Positions 37,890 through 46,627 of a stretch of DNA of 64,000 nt are shown here, in pieces. Every line of letters begins with the position of its first letter. Position 1 is the stretch's first letter. Below the pieces are notes generated by a model, which had not been told where the DNA came from, did not search any database, and worked only from the letters and a program-made list of their open reading frames with translations. This DNA is from Lentimicrobium sp. Lineage in GTDB: Bacteria; Bacteroidota; Bacteroidia; Bacteroidales; Lentimicrobiaceae. The stretch is from contig JAHYJC010000010.1 in NCBI GenBank assembly GCA_019429275.1, positions 43,737-107,736 on the forward strand, in the 5' to 3' direction. Made by a program: the position numbers and the translations under genes.

Positions 37890-38462
37890 TTAAACCAATC
37901 CGGCAAATCCCATGAAAGCGAGGGAGAGTAATCCGGCTACCACAAGAGCTATAGGAATGCCACGCATGCCTTTGGGGACGCCCATCAACTCCATGTGCTC
38001 CCTGATTCCAGCAAAAACAACAAGGGCAAGAGTAAAACCTACAGCGTTAGCTACAGCAAACACAACACTTTCGAGCAAATTCAGATTTTTCTGTATTACG
38101 AGTATGGCAACGCCAAGCACAGCACAATTTGTAGTAATCAAAGGAAGAAAAATTCCCAAAGCCTGATACATGGAAGGGCTGACTTTTTTCAGAATTATTT
38201 CAACCATCTGAACCAAAGCAGCAATTACCAGAATATAGCTGATGGTTTGCAGGAAACCAATTCCCAAAGGAATCAGAATAAACTGATAAATAAGATAGGT
38301 GACTATTGTGGCCAGTGTCATCACAAAAACAACGGCTCCCCCCATTCCAACTGAGGTGGAAAGTTTGTTCGATACACCCAAAAATGGACAAATTCCCAAA
38401 AACTGTGCAAAAACAATGTTGTTGACAAAGATTGCAGAAATGATGATTATGATGTATTCCAT
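37890..38462 (-). CDS. rnfA: Rnf complex subunit RnfA
   Basis: A 190-residue membrane protein with six helices, normal length for RnfA. It opens [20 protein letters not shown] and contains [13 protein letters not shown], the conserved cysteine-bearing loop, and [15 protein letters not shown] near 105-120. RnfA and RnfE are paralogues that together hold an intramembrane iron-sulfur centre in the Rnf ferredoxin:NAD+ oxidoreductase, which pumps Na+ or H+. It is the last gene of the operon, followed by a terminator. Confidence 0.95.
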   Translation of the reverse strand: MEYIIIIISAIFVNNIVFAQFLGICPFLGVSNKLSTSVGMGGAVVFVMTLATIVTYLIYQFILIPLGIGFLQTISYILVIAALVQMVEIILKKVSPSMYQALGIFLPLITTNCAVLGVAILVIQKNLNLLESVVFAVANAVGFTLALVVFAGIREHMELMGVPKGMRGIPIALVVAGLLSLAFMGFAGLV

Positions 38463-38493
38463 ATCTTTTGTTGTTGCTTGTTAATCAACCAAT

Positions 38494-39075
38494 TCAGGCA
38501 CTACGCAGTTTATTGATGAGTGCTATCAGGTAACCCAGGGCGATGAATGCACCTGGAGCTAGCACGAATACCAATATTGCATCGCCGGGAATAAATTTAA
38601 AGCCGAAGATTGCTCCGCTTCCAAGAATCTCGCGGATTCCACCGAGCAAAGTCAACGCAAAGGCGAAGCCCAGTCCCATTCCAAATCCATCAATAAATGA
38701 AGAAAAGACGCCGTTTTTAGAAGCGAAAGCCTCTGCACGGCCAAGTACTATGCAGTTAACAACGATAAGGGGGATAAAAAGGCCCAGTTGTTCATGCAGT
38801 GCAGGAGCATAACCCGCCATCACGAGATCAACAATGGTAACAAATGAAGCAATTACTACAATAAATGCCGGTATTCTGACTTTATCAGGAATAATGTTTT
38901 TGATAAGAGAGATAACTACATTGGCAGCAACCAGAACAAAAGTGGTTGCCAGTCCCATTCCCAGTCCATTTATTGCTGAAGTAGTTACTCCAAGTGTGGG
39001 ACACATACCAAGCAGTAGAGCAAATACAGGATTGTTTTTGATGAATCCCTTGGTAAAATTTTGCATCTGGTTCAT
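38494..39075 (-). CDS. rnfE: Rnf complex subunit RnfE
   Basis: A 193-residue membrane protein paralogous to Rnf[21 protein letters not shown] near the N-terminus and [20 protein letters not shown] near 100-120 are the conserved loops with the cysteine ligands. The ATG at 39075 is chosen because it overlaps the rnfG stop in an ATGA arrangement; the frame is open to 39129 but that extension lies inside rnfG. Works with RnfA to carry electrons across the membrane. Confidence 0.95.
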   Translation of the reverse strand: MNQMQNFTKGFIKNNPVFALLLGMCPTLGVTTSAINGLGMGLATTFVLVAANVVISLIKNIIPDKVRIPAFIVVIASFVTIVDLVMAGYAPALHEQLGLFIPLIVVNCIVLGRAEAFASKNGVFSSFIDGFGMGLGFAFALTLLGGIREILGSGAIFGFKFIPGDAILVFVLAPGAFIALGYLIALINKLRSA

Positions 39076-39650
39076 TTTGAGCCTCCTTCCTTTTTTACCA
39101 CATCCCAGGCGCGCTGAACACCATCGCAAAAAGCCCTTGAAGTAATCGTGGCCGCTGTAATGGCATCAACCTTTCCTCCGTCTTTTGTTACTTTCAGCAT
39201 ATAAGATTCTGGATTCTGATTCTTAAACTGTTCTGAAAAGTCTGATTTTGAAGCATCCATTTTGTCTCCCAGTCCGGGCGTTTCGGTGTGTTTTAAAACA
39301 GCGGTGTTCACTATGGTTCCATCGGGTAAAAATCCTACCATCAGCAAAATTCGTCCGCCAAAACCCTTGTCTGTATATGTTTCAACTGCATAACCCACAA
39401 CAGCACTATCTTTCAGCGCTTTATTGATTATCAGGGGGTCACCGCCACCATCGGGTGTTACGGTAACTGGCTCAAGATTGTCAAATTCAGGTACAACCAT
39501 TTTAATGGCTGCCTCCTTTTTTGCCTGCTGAGCTTTAGCAATTGGCTCTTTGGTCAGATTATATACAGCACCCAGCGAAAAGGATGCTATAAAGGTGATG
39601 CCCAGCAGAACAAGCACCATGTTTTTAAATGATGATTCTGTCTTAGCCAT
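39072..39650 (-). CDS. rnfG: Rnf complex subunit RnfG (covalent FMN-binding)
   Basis: A 192-residue protein with one N-terminal membrane helix ([20 protein letters not shown]) and a periplasmic FMN-binding domain ([20 protein letters not shown] near 80-105; [11 protein letters not shown]). The flavinylation motif reads [13 protein letters not shown] near 160-172, with FMN expected on the threonine of AAT. The residue before AT is alanine rather than the more usual glycine. It overlaps rnfD by 8 bp and rnfE by 4 bp, so the genes are translationally coupled. Confidence 0.93.
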   Translation of the reverse strand: MAKTESSFKNMVLVLLGITFIASFSLGAVYNLTKEPIAKAQQAKKEAAIKMVVPEFDNLEPVTVTPDGGGDPLIINKALKDSAVVGYAVETYTDKGFGGRILLMVGFLPDGTIVNTAVLKHTETPGLGDKMDASKSDFSEQFKNQNPESYMLKVTKDGGKVDAITAATITSRAFCDGVQRAWDVVKKEGGSK

Positions 39651-40650
39651 GTTTAACTACCTCCCCGAATCTTTTGGGTTTAAAATAACTATTTATAAGT
39701 GGTGTAAAGGCATTCATAATCAGTATGGCAAACGAAACACCTTCGGGATATGCGCCCCATACCCTTATCAGAATGGTGAGCAGTCCGGCTCCCACTCCAA
39801 ATACTATCTGGCCTCTTGCTGTCATGGGTGATGAAACCATATCTGTAGCCATATAGAAAACGCCCAGTATCATTCCTCCTGCCAAAAGATGCATGAGTGG
39901 ATCAATATACTGTGTAGGATCAATCAGCCATAAAATGCCCGAAAAAATCACAGCTGATCCAATGTATGCTGTTGGAATGTGCCAGGTAATGATTTTGCGG
40001 GTAAACATAAATAAAGCACCCAGTAAAAGCGCAAGTGCTGATATTTCACCCAGAGAGCCACCCTGCACGCCCATCATATCGTTCAAATAGCCCGGAAAAT
40101 CAGGAGAAGCCATTATTTCCTGAATGGTTTTACCTGCAGAAAGCCCTTCTTTAATAATTCCCAGTGTAGTTGGCCCTGTTATGGCATCTGTTATTCCTTC
40201 GGCAAACAAAGCTTTAGGCATTGGCCAGGAGGTCATTTGAACAGGGAAAGAAATCAAAAGAAACACCCTGCCAACAAGAGCTGGATTAAAGGGATTTTTT
40301 CCAAGGCCCCCAAAAGACATTTTACCGATTCCAATAGAGACCAAAGCGCCAATTATTAAAATCCACCAGGGTAGATTGGCCGGCACATTGAAAGCAAGTA
40401 AAATACCTGTAACAAGGGCACTTCCGTCGTTAATGGTAACCGGCCCCTTTATCAGATATTTTTGAATAACCCATTCAAAAAACAAACAGCCCAGCACCGA
40501 AATCAACATTACACGGGCAGCATCGATGCCAAAGAAGTAAACCGAAACAAAAATGGCCGGTATCATAGCGATAACCACACCATACATAATTGACTTCACG
40601 CTTTGCTGAGTATGCACATGGGGTGAACCCGAAATGGTAAGTAAGCTCAT
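39643..40650 (-). CDS. rnfD: Rnf complex subunit RnfD (covalent FMN-binding)
   Basis: A 335-residue membrane protein with about ten helices. It begins LLTISGSPHVHTQQSVKSIM, contains FGGLGKNPFNPALVGRVFLL near 115-135, and the flavinylation site DAITGPTTLG near 155-165 in which a threonine carries FMN. Together with RnfG it takes electrons across the membrane during ion pumping. It starts one base after rnfC ends, and its 3' end overlaps rnfG. Confidence 0.95.
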   Translation of the reverse strand: MSLLTISGSPHVHTQQSVKSIMYGVVIAMIPAIFVSVYFFGIDAARVMLISVLGCLFFEWVIQKYLIKGPVTINDGSALVTGILLAFNVPANLPWWILIIGALVSIGIGKMSFGGLGKNPFNPALVGRVFLLISFPVQMTSWPMPKALFAEGITDAITGPTTLGIIKEGLSAGKTIQEIMASPDFPGYLNDMMGVQGGSLGEISALALLLGALFMFTRKIITWHIPTAYIGSAVIFSGILWLIDPTQYIDPLMHLLAGGMILGVFYMATDMVSSPMTARGQIVFGVGAGLLTILIRVWGAYPEGVSFAILIMNAFTPLINSYFKPKRFGEVVKHG

Positions 40651-40651
40651 A

Positions 40652-41983
40652 TTATTTCTTCCCCCTATTTCTGATGAGTAATCCGGTTTTGTTTTTACCC
40701 AGCCTCAGGTAATCAAGCAAAGGACGACCGGCCGGACAGGTATAATGACAAGAACCACATTCAATGCAATCCATAATCTTTTCTTTTTCAGCCTTTTCAA
40801 ACAATTGGCTCTCGCTTAGCTGAGCAAGCAATACAGGCTCTAATCCCATGGGGCAGGCTGTGATGCAGCGGCCGCAACGGATGCAACTCAACACTGTGGT
40901 GCGTTTGCTTTCCTGGCCAGGCATGATGAGTATGCCTGAAGTTCCTTTTACTACAGGAACTTCAAGAGATGTCAGTGCTTTGCCCATCATAGGTCCGCCA
41001 CTAATGACTTTTCCGGTGTCCTCAGGCAAACCTCCTGCCCTTTCAATAAGCAGTGAAACCGGAGTTCCTATGCGAACCAGAAAATTAGCTGGATTTAAAA
41101 CCGATTTCCCGGTAACGGTAACAACGCGCTCAATCAAGGGCTTATTCTTTTGAATGGCTTCGTAAACGGCAAAAGCAGTACCTACATTGTTTACAACGCA
41201 ACCAACTTCAATCGGAAGTTTTCCACTGGGAACTTCAAGATTTACAACAGCTTTAATCAACTGTTTTTCACCTCCCTGTGGATATTTTACCTTTAAAGGC
41301 ATAACTTCAATACCCTTGAATTTTGCACAAAGTCGGCTGAGGTGCTCTATTGCATCGGGCTTGTTTCTTTCTATTCCGATAAAAGCCTTTTCAACGCCCA
41401 ACGCCTTTTTCAGGATGGCTGTGCCAATGAGCATCTCTTCACCCCTTTCAAGCATCAACCGGTGGTCGGCTGTAAGATAGGGTTCACATTCTACCCCATT
41501 AATAAGAAGGTATTGGGCTTTTTTACCATCAGGAACCATCAGTTTAACATGTGATGGAAAAGTAGCACCTCCAAGGCCCACAACACCCATCTCGTTGATT
41601 TTTTTAATGATGGTATCCCTGTCTGCCGAAATTTCATATATAATGTCAGGTGACCGATCAATCGACTCTTCCCATTCATCTCCTGCAACATCAATATATA
41701 CAGCCTGCCTTTTGTATCCCGAAGAATCAATAATATCGTCTATTCTTGTGACCTTTCCGGAAACCGGGCAATGTACGTTTGCTGATATAAACGATTCTCC
41801 TTTGGCAAGCAGCTGCCCGGTTTTAACCACAGCACCTTTCTCAACAACTACCTTTGAAGGCGCTCCCAGGCTTTGTGAAACCGGGACGTAAACCTTTTCG
41901 GGCAATGGAAAAACCTCTATGGCTTTATTGGCAGAAATTTTATTCTCTTCCGGATGAACACCGCCAAGTTTAAAAGTTTTCAA
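40652..41983 (-). CDS. rnfC: Rnf complex subunit RnfC (NADH-binding, iron-sulfur)
   Basis: A 443-residue peripheral subunit that exchanges electrons with NAD+/NADH. It has an N-terminal domain with VSQSLGAPSKVVVEKGAVVK, a flavin/NADH-binding domain (GVVGLGGATFPSHVKL near 133-148; LINGVECEPYLTADHRLMLE near 160-180), and two [4Fe-4S] motifs: CIRCGRCITACPMGLEP near 365-381 and CIECGSCHYTCP near 404-415. Length is at the short end for RnfC, without the long C-terminal repeat extension of enterobacterial RsxC. Confidence 0.95.
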   Translation of the reverse strand: MKTFKLGGVHPEENKISANKAIEVFPLPEKVYVPVSQSLGAPSKVVVEKGAVVKTGQLLAKGESFISANVHCPVSGKVTRIDDIIDSSGYKRQAVYIDVAGDEWEESIDRSPDIIYEISADRDTIIKKINEMGVVGLGGATFPSHVKLMVPDGKKAQYLLINGVECEPYLTADHRLMLERGEEMLIGTAILKKALGVEKAFIGIERNKPDAIEHLSRLCAKFKGIEVMPLKVKYPQGGEKQLIKAVVNLEVPSGKLPIEVGCVVNNVGTAFAVYEAIQKNKPLIERVVTVTGKSVLNPANFLVRIGTPVSLLIERAGGLPEDTGKVISGGPMMGKALTSLEVPVVKGTSGILIMPGQESKRTTVLSCIRCGRCITACPMGLEPVLLAQLSESQLFEKAEKEKIMDCIECGSCHYTCPAGRPLLDYLRLGKNKTGLLIRNRGKK

Positions 41984-42039
41984 ATTAATGGCCTCCGCTT
42001 ATTGGTTAAAGTTAATTTTTTCGAATAATTGGAAAAGAA

Positions 42040-42915
42040 CTATTCCACGGTCACAGGTTCTGTAGTTTTCAGCGTTTCACCTGCTTTTTCTTTTCGGGGT
42101 GGAAAATTAAGTTCAAGAATTGATCCTGTGGGGCAAACCGGTTCACATTTCCGGCAAAGTTTACACTTTTCGTGATCGATATAAGCAAGGTTATTCTGAA
42201 GTGTGATGGCATCGTAGGCACATTCTTTCACACACTTTCCGCAACCTATACAGGCAACCTGGCAGTTTTTCCTTGCTGGCCCGCCCTTTTCGGTATTTAT
42301 GCAGGATACAAAAATGCGACGGTCTTTTTTACCTTTTTTCCTCAGTTCAATAATGCTTCGCGGGCAGGCTGTTACACACGCTCCGCATGCTATACATTTC
42401 TCATTGCTTACGACCGGCAACCCTGTAATGTCATCGATATAAATGGCATCGAACTGGCATGAAACCACACAATCGCCTAAACCAAGACATCCATTGGGGC
42501 AACCACTTTCACCTGCGGTGAGTACATGAGCAAAAGCACACGATGAAGCTCCTTCATAGCTGACCTTTACCGGCGCATTTGCCCGGCTTCCGTTGCAGCG
42601 GATTACAGCAATCAAAGGATCTTTTTCCTCGGCCACAAGTCCCAGGACTTCGGCAATTTGCCTCATGGTCTCACTACCTCCAACAGGACAGTTCAGCTTT
42701 GATAAGTCGCCGGTCTTGACCAACTCCTCAGCAAAAGCCCGACAGCCAGCCAGACCGCATCCGCCACAATTGGCTCCCGGAAGTTTTTCATTTACAATGT
42801 CAATCCGGGGATCTTCAATGACTTTGAATTTCTGAGCTACAAAATACAGTATCACCGCAGAGATGCTACCTATTGCGCTTAGCGAAATTACAGCAAAAAC
42901 AATGGTTTCGTTCAC
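42040..42915 (-). CDS. rnfB: Rnf complex subunit RnfB (ferredoxin-type)
   Basis: A 291-residue iron-sulfur protein that accepts electrons from reduced ferredoxin. An N-terminal membrane helix (FAVISLSAIGSISAVILYFV) is followed by the RnfB four-cysteine domain (LPGANCGGCGLAGCRAFAEE near 48-68; LNCPVGG) and several ferredoxin motifs: CPNGCLGLGDCVVSC near 138-152, CIACGACVTACPRSI near 170-184, CIGCGKCVKECAYDAI and CKLCRKCEPVCPTGS. It is the first rnf gene of the run rnfBCDGEA. Confidence 0.95.
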   Translation of the reverse strand: MNETIVFAVISLSAIGSISAVILYFVAQKFKVIEDPRIDIVNEKLPGANCGGCGLAGCRAFAEELVKTGDLSKLNCPVGGSETMRQIAEVLGLVAEEKDPLIAVIRCNGSRANAPVKVSYEGASSCAFAHVLTAGESGCPNGCLGLGDCVVSCQFDAIYIDDITGLPVVSNEKCIACGACVTACPRSIIELRKKGKKDRRIFVSCINTEKGGPARKNCQVACIGCGKCVKECAYDAITLQNNLAYIDHEKCKLCRKCEPVCPTGSILELNFPPRKEKAGETLKTTEPVTVE

Positions 42916-43232
42916 TGTCAGTTCCTTTTAGGTGCTAATTTATTAAGGTTTCTGAAGCCAATTTTCAGAATGCGACAAATGTAGCAACAATTGAAAAAAT
43001 AGTCAGTAATTGAACCCAAAATGCGCATAAACTACATGTAACTGTATTTCAGCAATATACACTTTTTTAAATATATCACATGATTCTGTATCAATTTCAT
43101 AATTCTGTATTTCAATGCTTTAAATATTAATTTAGAATTGATATAAATTACATCAAAGAATGAACATTATAATAAGTCTAAGTAAACGAGGTAGCTTCCG
43201 AAATCTAAAATTATCTGAATAAATTAACAGAA
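42916..43232. other. spacer upstream of rnfB, nothing recognised
   Basis: About 317 AT-rich bases separate the methyltransferase gene from rnfB, both on the minus strand. It may hold a separate rnf promoter, but no good TAnnTTTG element with a -33 partner was picked out, nor any hairpin with a T-run. Confidence 0.4.
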
Positions 43233-43859
43233 TCAATCCTTTCCTGCTTTTTTGCAAGCAAGTACTTTAAAGAATTTACTTTCATTTAATTGAATATCAT
43301 AACTTTTAACAATAACCATATCCGATTTAAACAGGATTTTGGTCACATCATTGAAATAAATTTCCCTGCCAATTTCTGATAGCTTCTCCAGAGAGGTGAA
43401 TCTGGTTTTTGTAACAAATGAACTCCTGAGCGACTGTTGAATTACCAATACAATGACTCCGCCCCCGGCAAGCACTCCGGCCATTTTTGGTATAACAATT
43501 TCCGGATTTACGTACTCAAGCAACAATCCGCAAAATATGAGATCGATATCCGAAAATGGCAGTTCTTCATTCTGAAGATCAATACAATAGGTCAATAACC
43601 CTGGAATGGTTTCTGCGAAGCGTTGCCTCAGCTGATCAAGAAACAGAGGATTGATGTCAACTGCATGAACTGAATGTACCTTGTGACCGGATATATGCTC
43701 CAGTCCATTTCCGGTAGCGCACCCGGGCAACGCAACATGGGCAGGCTTATAAATGCTCAAACAATCGGAGAATAACCGGCTCAGAATCTGAGATTGTCCT
43801 ACTTCTGACATGCGGTTTTCGTAATCAGAGTAAGGAATTTCGAGCCAGGGGTTGGGCAT
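43233..43859 (-). CDS. class I SAM-dependent methyltransferase (small)
   Basis: A 208-residue protein with a methyltransferase core: motif I variant VALPGCATGNGLEHI near 40-54, acidic strand-2 end in VHAVDINPLFLDQLRQRF near 63-80, motif IV DIDLIFCGLLLEYVNPE near 105-120 and MAGVLAGGGVIVLVI near 127-141. Motif I has PGCATG in place of DxGxGxG. Substrate unknown. It lies between rseC and rnfB on the same strand. Confidence 0.7.
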   Translation of the reverse strand: MPNPWLEIPYSDYENRMSEVGQSQILSRLFSDCLSIYKPAHVALPGCATGNGLEHISGHKVHSVHAVDINPLFLDQLRQRFAETIPGLLTYCIDLQNEELPFSDIDLIFCGLLLEYVNPEIVIPKMAGVLAGGGVIVLVIQQSLRSSFVTKTRFTSLEKLSEIGREIYFNDVTKILFKSDMVIVKSYDIQLNESKFFKVLACKKAGKD

Positions 43860-43904
43860 AATATTATACTCAAGGTTAATATTGACCAGATAATGATTTG
43901 TTGT

Positions 43905-44324
43905 TTAATGGCTTAAGGTAAATCGGAACCGCTTTCCCATCCGATCTCTCAACAGATACAAAGCGCCATAATAAGGAACAAGAACGCCAAGAGCAATCAA
44001 TCCGGCAACCAATTCGGAAACGAAATAAACTGCGAGAATCAGCGAAATAAATACAAGAAGGAAAGGCATAACATAGCCATAAAAAAGTGCAAGGTTTCCG
44101 GCCGAAGATTCAACGTTGACAGTTACTGACTGGCCAGGTTTCACATCTCCGGCATCAGCCAGATCAACTTCAATTAATTTTTCGCTGGTATCGGAAGCTG
44201 TGCAGGCTCCATTGGCATGGCACGAAGCGCATGCACTCAAACTTACAATTTTAACTATTACTTTCCGGCTTTCAATGCTTTGAACAACTCCGGCTTTGGC
44301 AACACAATCAGGACTCGTTGACAT
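43905..44324 (-). CDS. rseC: RseC/MucC-family protein, Rnf-associated
   Basis: A 139-residue protein with an N-terminal cysteine cluster (C32, C35 and C41 in ACASCHANGAC) and a C-terminal pair of membrane helices (LALFYGYVMPFLLVFISLIL; ELVAGLIALGVLVPYYGAL). This is the SoxR-reducing-system/RseC fold, found in many bacteria beside rnf or rsx genes. It may help assemble or regulate the Rnf complex. Here it lies upstream of rnfB, with a methyltransferase gene between. Confidence 0.88.
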   Translation of the reverse strand: MSTSPDCVAKAGVVQSIESRKVIVKIVSLSACASCHANGACTASDTSEKLIEVDLADAGDVKPGQSVTVNVESSAGNLALFYGYVMPFLLVFISLILAVYFVSELVAGLIALGVLVPYYGALYLLRDRMGKRFRFTLSH

Positions 44325-44344
44325 TTTATTTATTTTGAAATTGA

Positions 44345-45046
44345 TTAAGGTGTTGACAAAGATACCGGCAAAACTTTTCCGTTAAAAAATTTGTATCCGT
44401 TAATTGCAAAATCTGCAACAAATTCCGCCATTTTTTGCGCGGAAACAGGCGCTTCATATCCCGGGAAAGCCTTTGAAAGCATTTCTGTCTGCACCGCCCC
44501 AAAAGCCAGGCAATTGACTGAGATATTTTTTTCGGCCAGTTCAAGCGCCAGACATTCTGTAAGTACCGCCAAAGCCCCTTTGCTGGCACTGTAAACCGAC
44601 AGCCCGGGAAATTTAACGCTACCCTGAACGCCACCCATGCTGCTAATATTTACGATGTGTGCTCCGGAATTCATGAAAGGAAGCAAAGCCTGGGTCAGAA
44701 GGAGCGGAGCTTTAAGGTTTACACTGAATACTTCATCTATTTCATCAGGAGTAATTTGCCCGAAAGGCTTGTTCAGAAGTGATCCTGCATTATTAATCAA
44801 AACATCAATTCGTCCAAATTGCCGGTTGATCTGTTGAGCAAGTTGTTCAAAATCACCATTGGCCAGATCGAACTGAATGGGCTGAACCACCGTCTCCTGC
44901 CGTTTAATGTTGCATTCACCCGAAAGTGACTGAATTTTCATTCCACTACGGGCAATAACAATCAATTTATTGCCGGGAATATCGGCCAGAATTTTTGCTG
45001 TTTCGCGGCCGACGCCTGAAGATGCTCCAGTTATTATTATATTCAT
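44345..45046 (-). CDS. short-chain dehydrogenase/reductase
   Basis: A 233-residue classical SDR. The NAD(P)-binding TGASSGVGRE is at residues 6-15, NNAG near 88-91, the catalytic serine in VNISSMGG near 135, and YSASK near 152-156 (Tyr and Lys). FabG-like in length but without a clear substrate clue. The start codon lies 9 bp from the end of a 33-copy hexamer array. Since hydF ends 24 bp beyond the other side of that array in the same direction, SDR mRNA is probably read through the array. Confidence 0.85.
   Translation of the reverse strand: MNIIITGASSGVGRETAKILADIPGNKLIVIARSGMKIQSLSGECNIKRQETVVQPIQFDLANGDFEQLAQQINRQFGRIDVLINNAGSLLNKPFGQITPDEIDEVFSVNLKAPLLLTQALLPFMNSGAHIVNISSMGGVQGSVKFPGLSVYSASKGALAVLTECLALELAEKNISVNCLAFGAVQTEMLSKAFPGYEAPVSAQKMAEFVADFAINGYKFFNGKVLPVSLSTP
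44357..44364 (-). promoter_or_regulatory. candidate -7 promoter element for rseC
   Basis: On the minus strand TATCTTTG, 32 bp upstream of the rseC ATG and inside the 3' end of the SDR gene. No -33 element is clear. Confidence 0.35.
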
Positions 45047-45055
45047 ATTCAGATT

Positions 45056-45253
45056 AAGGTTGAGGTTAAGGTTGAGGTTGAGGTTAAGGTTGAGGTTGAG
45101 GTTAAGGTTAAGGTTGAGGTTGAGGTTAAGGTTGAGGTTGAGGTTGAGGTTAAGGTTGAGGTTAAGGTTGAGGTTGAGGTTAAGGTTGAGGTTGAGGTTG
45201 AGGTTGAGGTTGAGGTTGAGGTTAAGGTTGAGGTTGAGGTTAAGGTTGAGGTT
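45056..45253. repeat. 33-copy hexanucleotide array, (A/G)AGGTT
   Basis: Exactly 33 uninterrupted 6-bp units from 45056 to 45253, each either AAGGTT or GAGGTT and no other variant. AAGGTT is mostly isolated, with only one adjacent pair. On the minus strand, which is the coding direction of both neighbours, it reads as TCAACC/TTAACC units. It fills the space between hydF and the SDR gene, from 24 bp after the hydF stop to 9 bp before the SDR start. Confidence 0.97.
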
Positions 45254-45276
45254 TACTTTTTACTTAGCCTCCCCTT

Positions 45277-46506
45277 TCACATACAATCCCCCGGCCTTTC
45301 ATTTCCATGCACAAACGGCGCCACTGCCCGATTATAAATACCATGCACCCACGCAATGGCCATGCCATAATTGGTCACCGGAATACCGGCATCTACAGCA
45401 GGTTTTAAGCGATTTACAATCTGCTTCCGGGTAATCATGCAACCGCCACACTGAATAACCATGACATATTCAGTAATCTCGCGCGGAATTCTGCTTAATC
45501 CTGACACAACTTCAAATTCAAGTTTCTTACCAGTGTATTTACCAAGCCAGTTGGGAATTTTTTCTCTGCCAATATCATCGCAGGTTACATGATGCGTGCA
45601 GGATTCCAAAATCAGAATGCGGTCCCCATCTTTCAGATCATCGATCTTTGGAGTGCCTTTCAGGTAATTCTGAAAATCGCCCCGCTGCCGGGCAAGTAAA
45701 ATACTGAAACTGGTCAACATGATGTCTTTGGGCACTACGGCATCAGCTTTTGGAAACACCTGACTGTCGGTTACAGCAAGCACTGGTTTTGGATGCAGAA
45801 CTTTTATCAAATCAGCAACTTCAGTTTCTTTGCAAACTACATTGATCCCGTTATGATCGAGTGTATCGCGGATGGCCTGTACCTGAGGCAGGATCATTCT
45901 GCCTTCAGGCGCCTCAAAATCAATGGGTGTAATCAGCAGCACAATATCGCCTGGTGAAATCAGATCGCCAAGCAAGGGAGGAGCAATATAGGCTGATTCA
46001 GGGATCTTCAGTCGCAGAGCTGTGACCAGTTTTTCAGTATCAGGCTTCTGTGTCGAGCTGAAATCAAAAACCGGAACCCTGAACTTTCCGGTCAGTTCAA
46101 CCTGCAGGGATGTTGTAATTGGAAACAGATCGCATTTATTGTGAACGATGAGAAAAGGCACCACTTTATCTTCAAACTCGTCTATCAGATCCTGTTCTGT
46201 CTTCCCGAAGGTGTTTTCAGCAATAACAAGTACCGCAAAATCAATGATTTTCAGAATCTCTCTGGTTTTTGCAACTCTTTTTGCGCCGAGTTCACCGGCA
46301 TCGTCAATTCCGGCCGTGTCAATCAGAATTACCGGACCAATGCCCGGAATTTCCATCGACTTTTTCACCGGATCGGTTGTGGTACCGGCAATCTGTGAAA
46401 CAATGGCCAGCTCCTGCCCTGCCAGGGCGTTGATGAGCGAACTTTTTCCATTGTTCCGGCGGCCAAAAATGCCTATATGGGGTTTGGTGTCTTTTCCTTT
46501 CGACAT
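45277..46506 (-). CDS. hydF: [FeFe]-hydrogenase maturation GTPase HydF
   Basis: A 409-residue maturase that assembles the diiron subcluster and passes it to the hydrogenase. The GTPase domain shows G1 GRRNNGKSS near 14-22, G2 TTTDPV, G3 DTAGID near 60-65 and G4 HNKCDL near 125. The C-terminal domain holds the iron-sulfur ligands: ESCTHHVTCDDIGREK near 298-313 and IQCGGCMITRKQ near 350-361, matching the HydF C-x(about 50)-C-x2-C pattern. HydE, HydG and the hydrogenase itself are not in the window. The gene is bounded by two repeat arrays, hexamers downstream and a 75-bp repeat upstream. Confidence 0.95.
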   Translation of the reverse strand: MSKGKDTKPHIGIFGRRNNGKSSLINALAGQELAIVSQIAGTTTDPVKKSMEIPGIGPVILIDTAGIDDAGELGAKRVAKTREILKIIDFAVLVIAENTFGKTEQDLIDEFEDKVVPFLIVHNKCDLFPITTSLQVELTGKFRVPVFDFSSTQKPDTEKLVTALRLKIPESAYIAPPLLGDLISPGDIVLLITPIDFEAPEGRMILPQVQAIRDTLDHNGINVVCKETEVADLIKVLHPKPVLAVTDSQVFPKADAVVPKDIMLTSFSILLARQRGDFQNYLKGTPKIDDLKDGDRILILESCTHHVTCDDIGREKIPNWLGKYTGKKLEFEVVSGLSRIPREITEYVMVIQCGGCMITRKQIVNRLKPAVDAGIPVTNYGMAIAWVHGIYNRAVAPFVHGNERPGDCM

Positions 46507-46627
46507 GTATTGATTGGTTATATTTCAGATCAGAGCAAAACGTGAATAATTTTCAGAAACCTTTTCAAAATTAAGAATAATAATGGTTTGATGGTTGGGA
46601 AAGGTGTAAGATATTCTTCAACCGGAT

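Noticed and set aside
44970..45434. ORF encoding a long (LR)n repeat on the plus strand
   Set aside because: It is produced by the hexamer array plus antisense of the SDR and hydF ends; both flanks are well-supported genes on the other strand.
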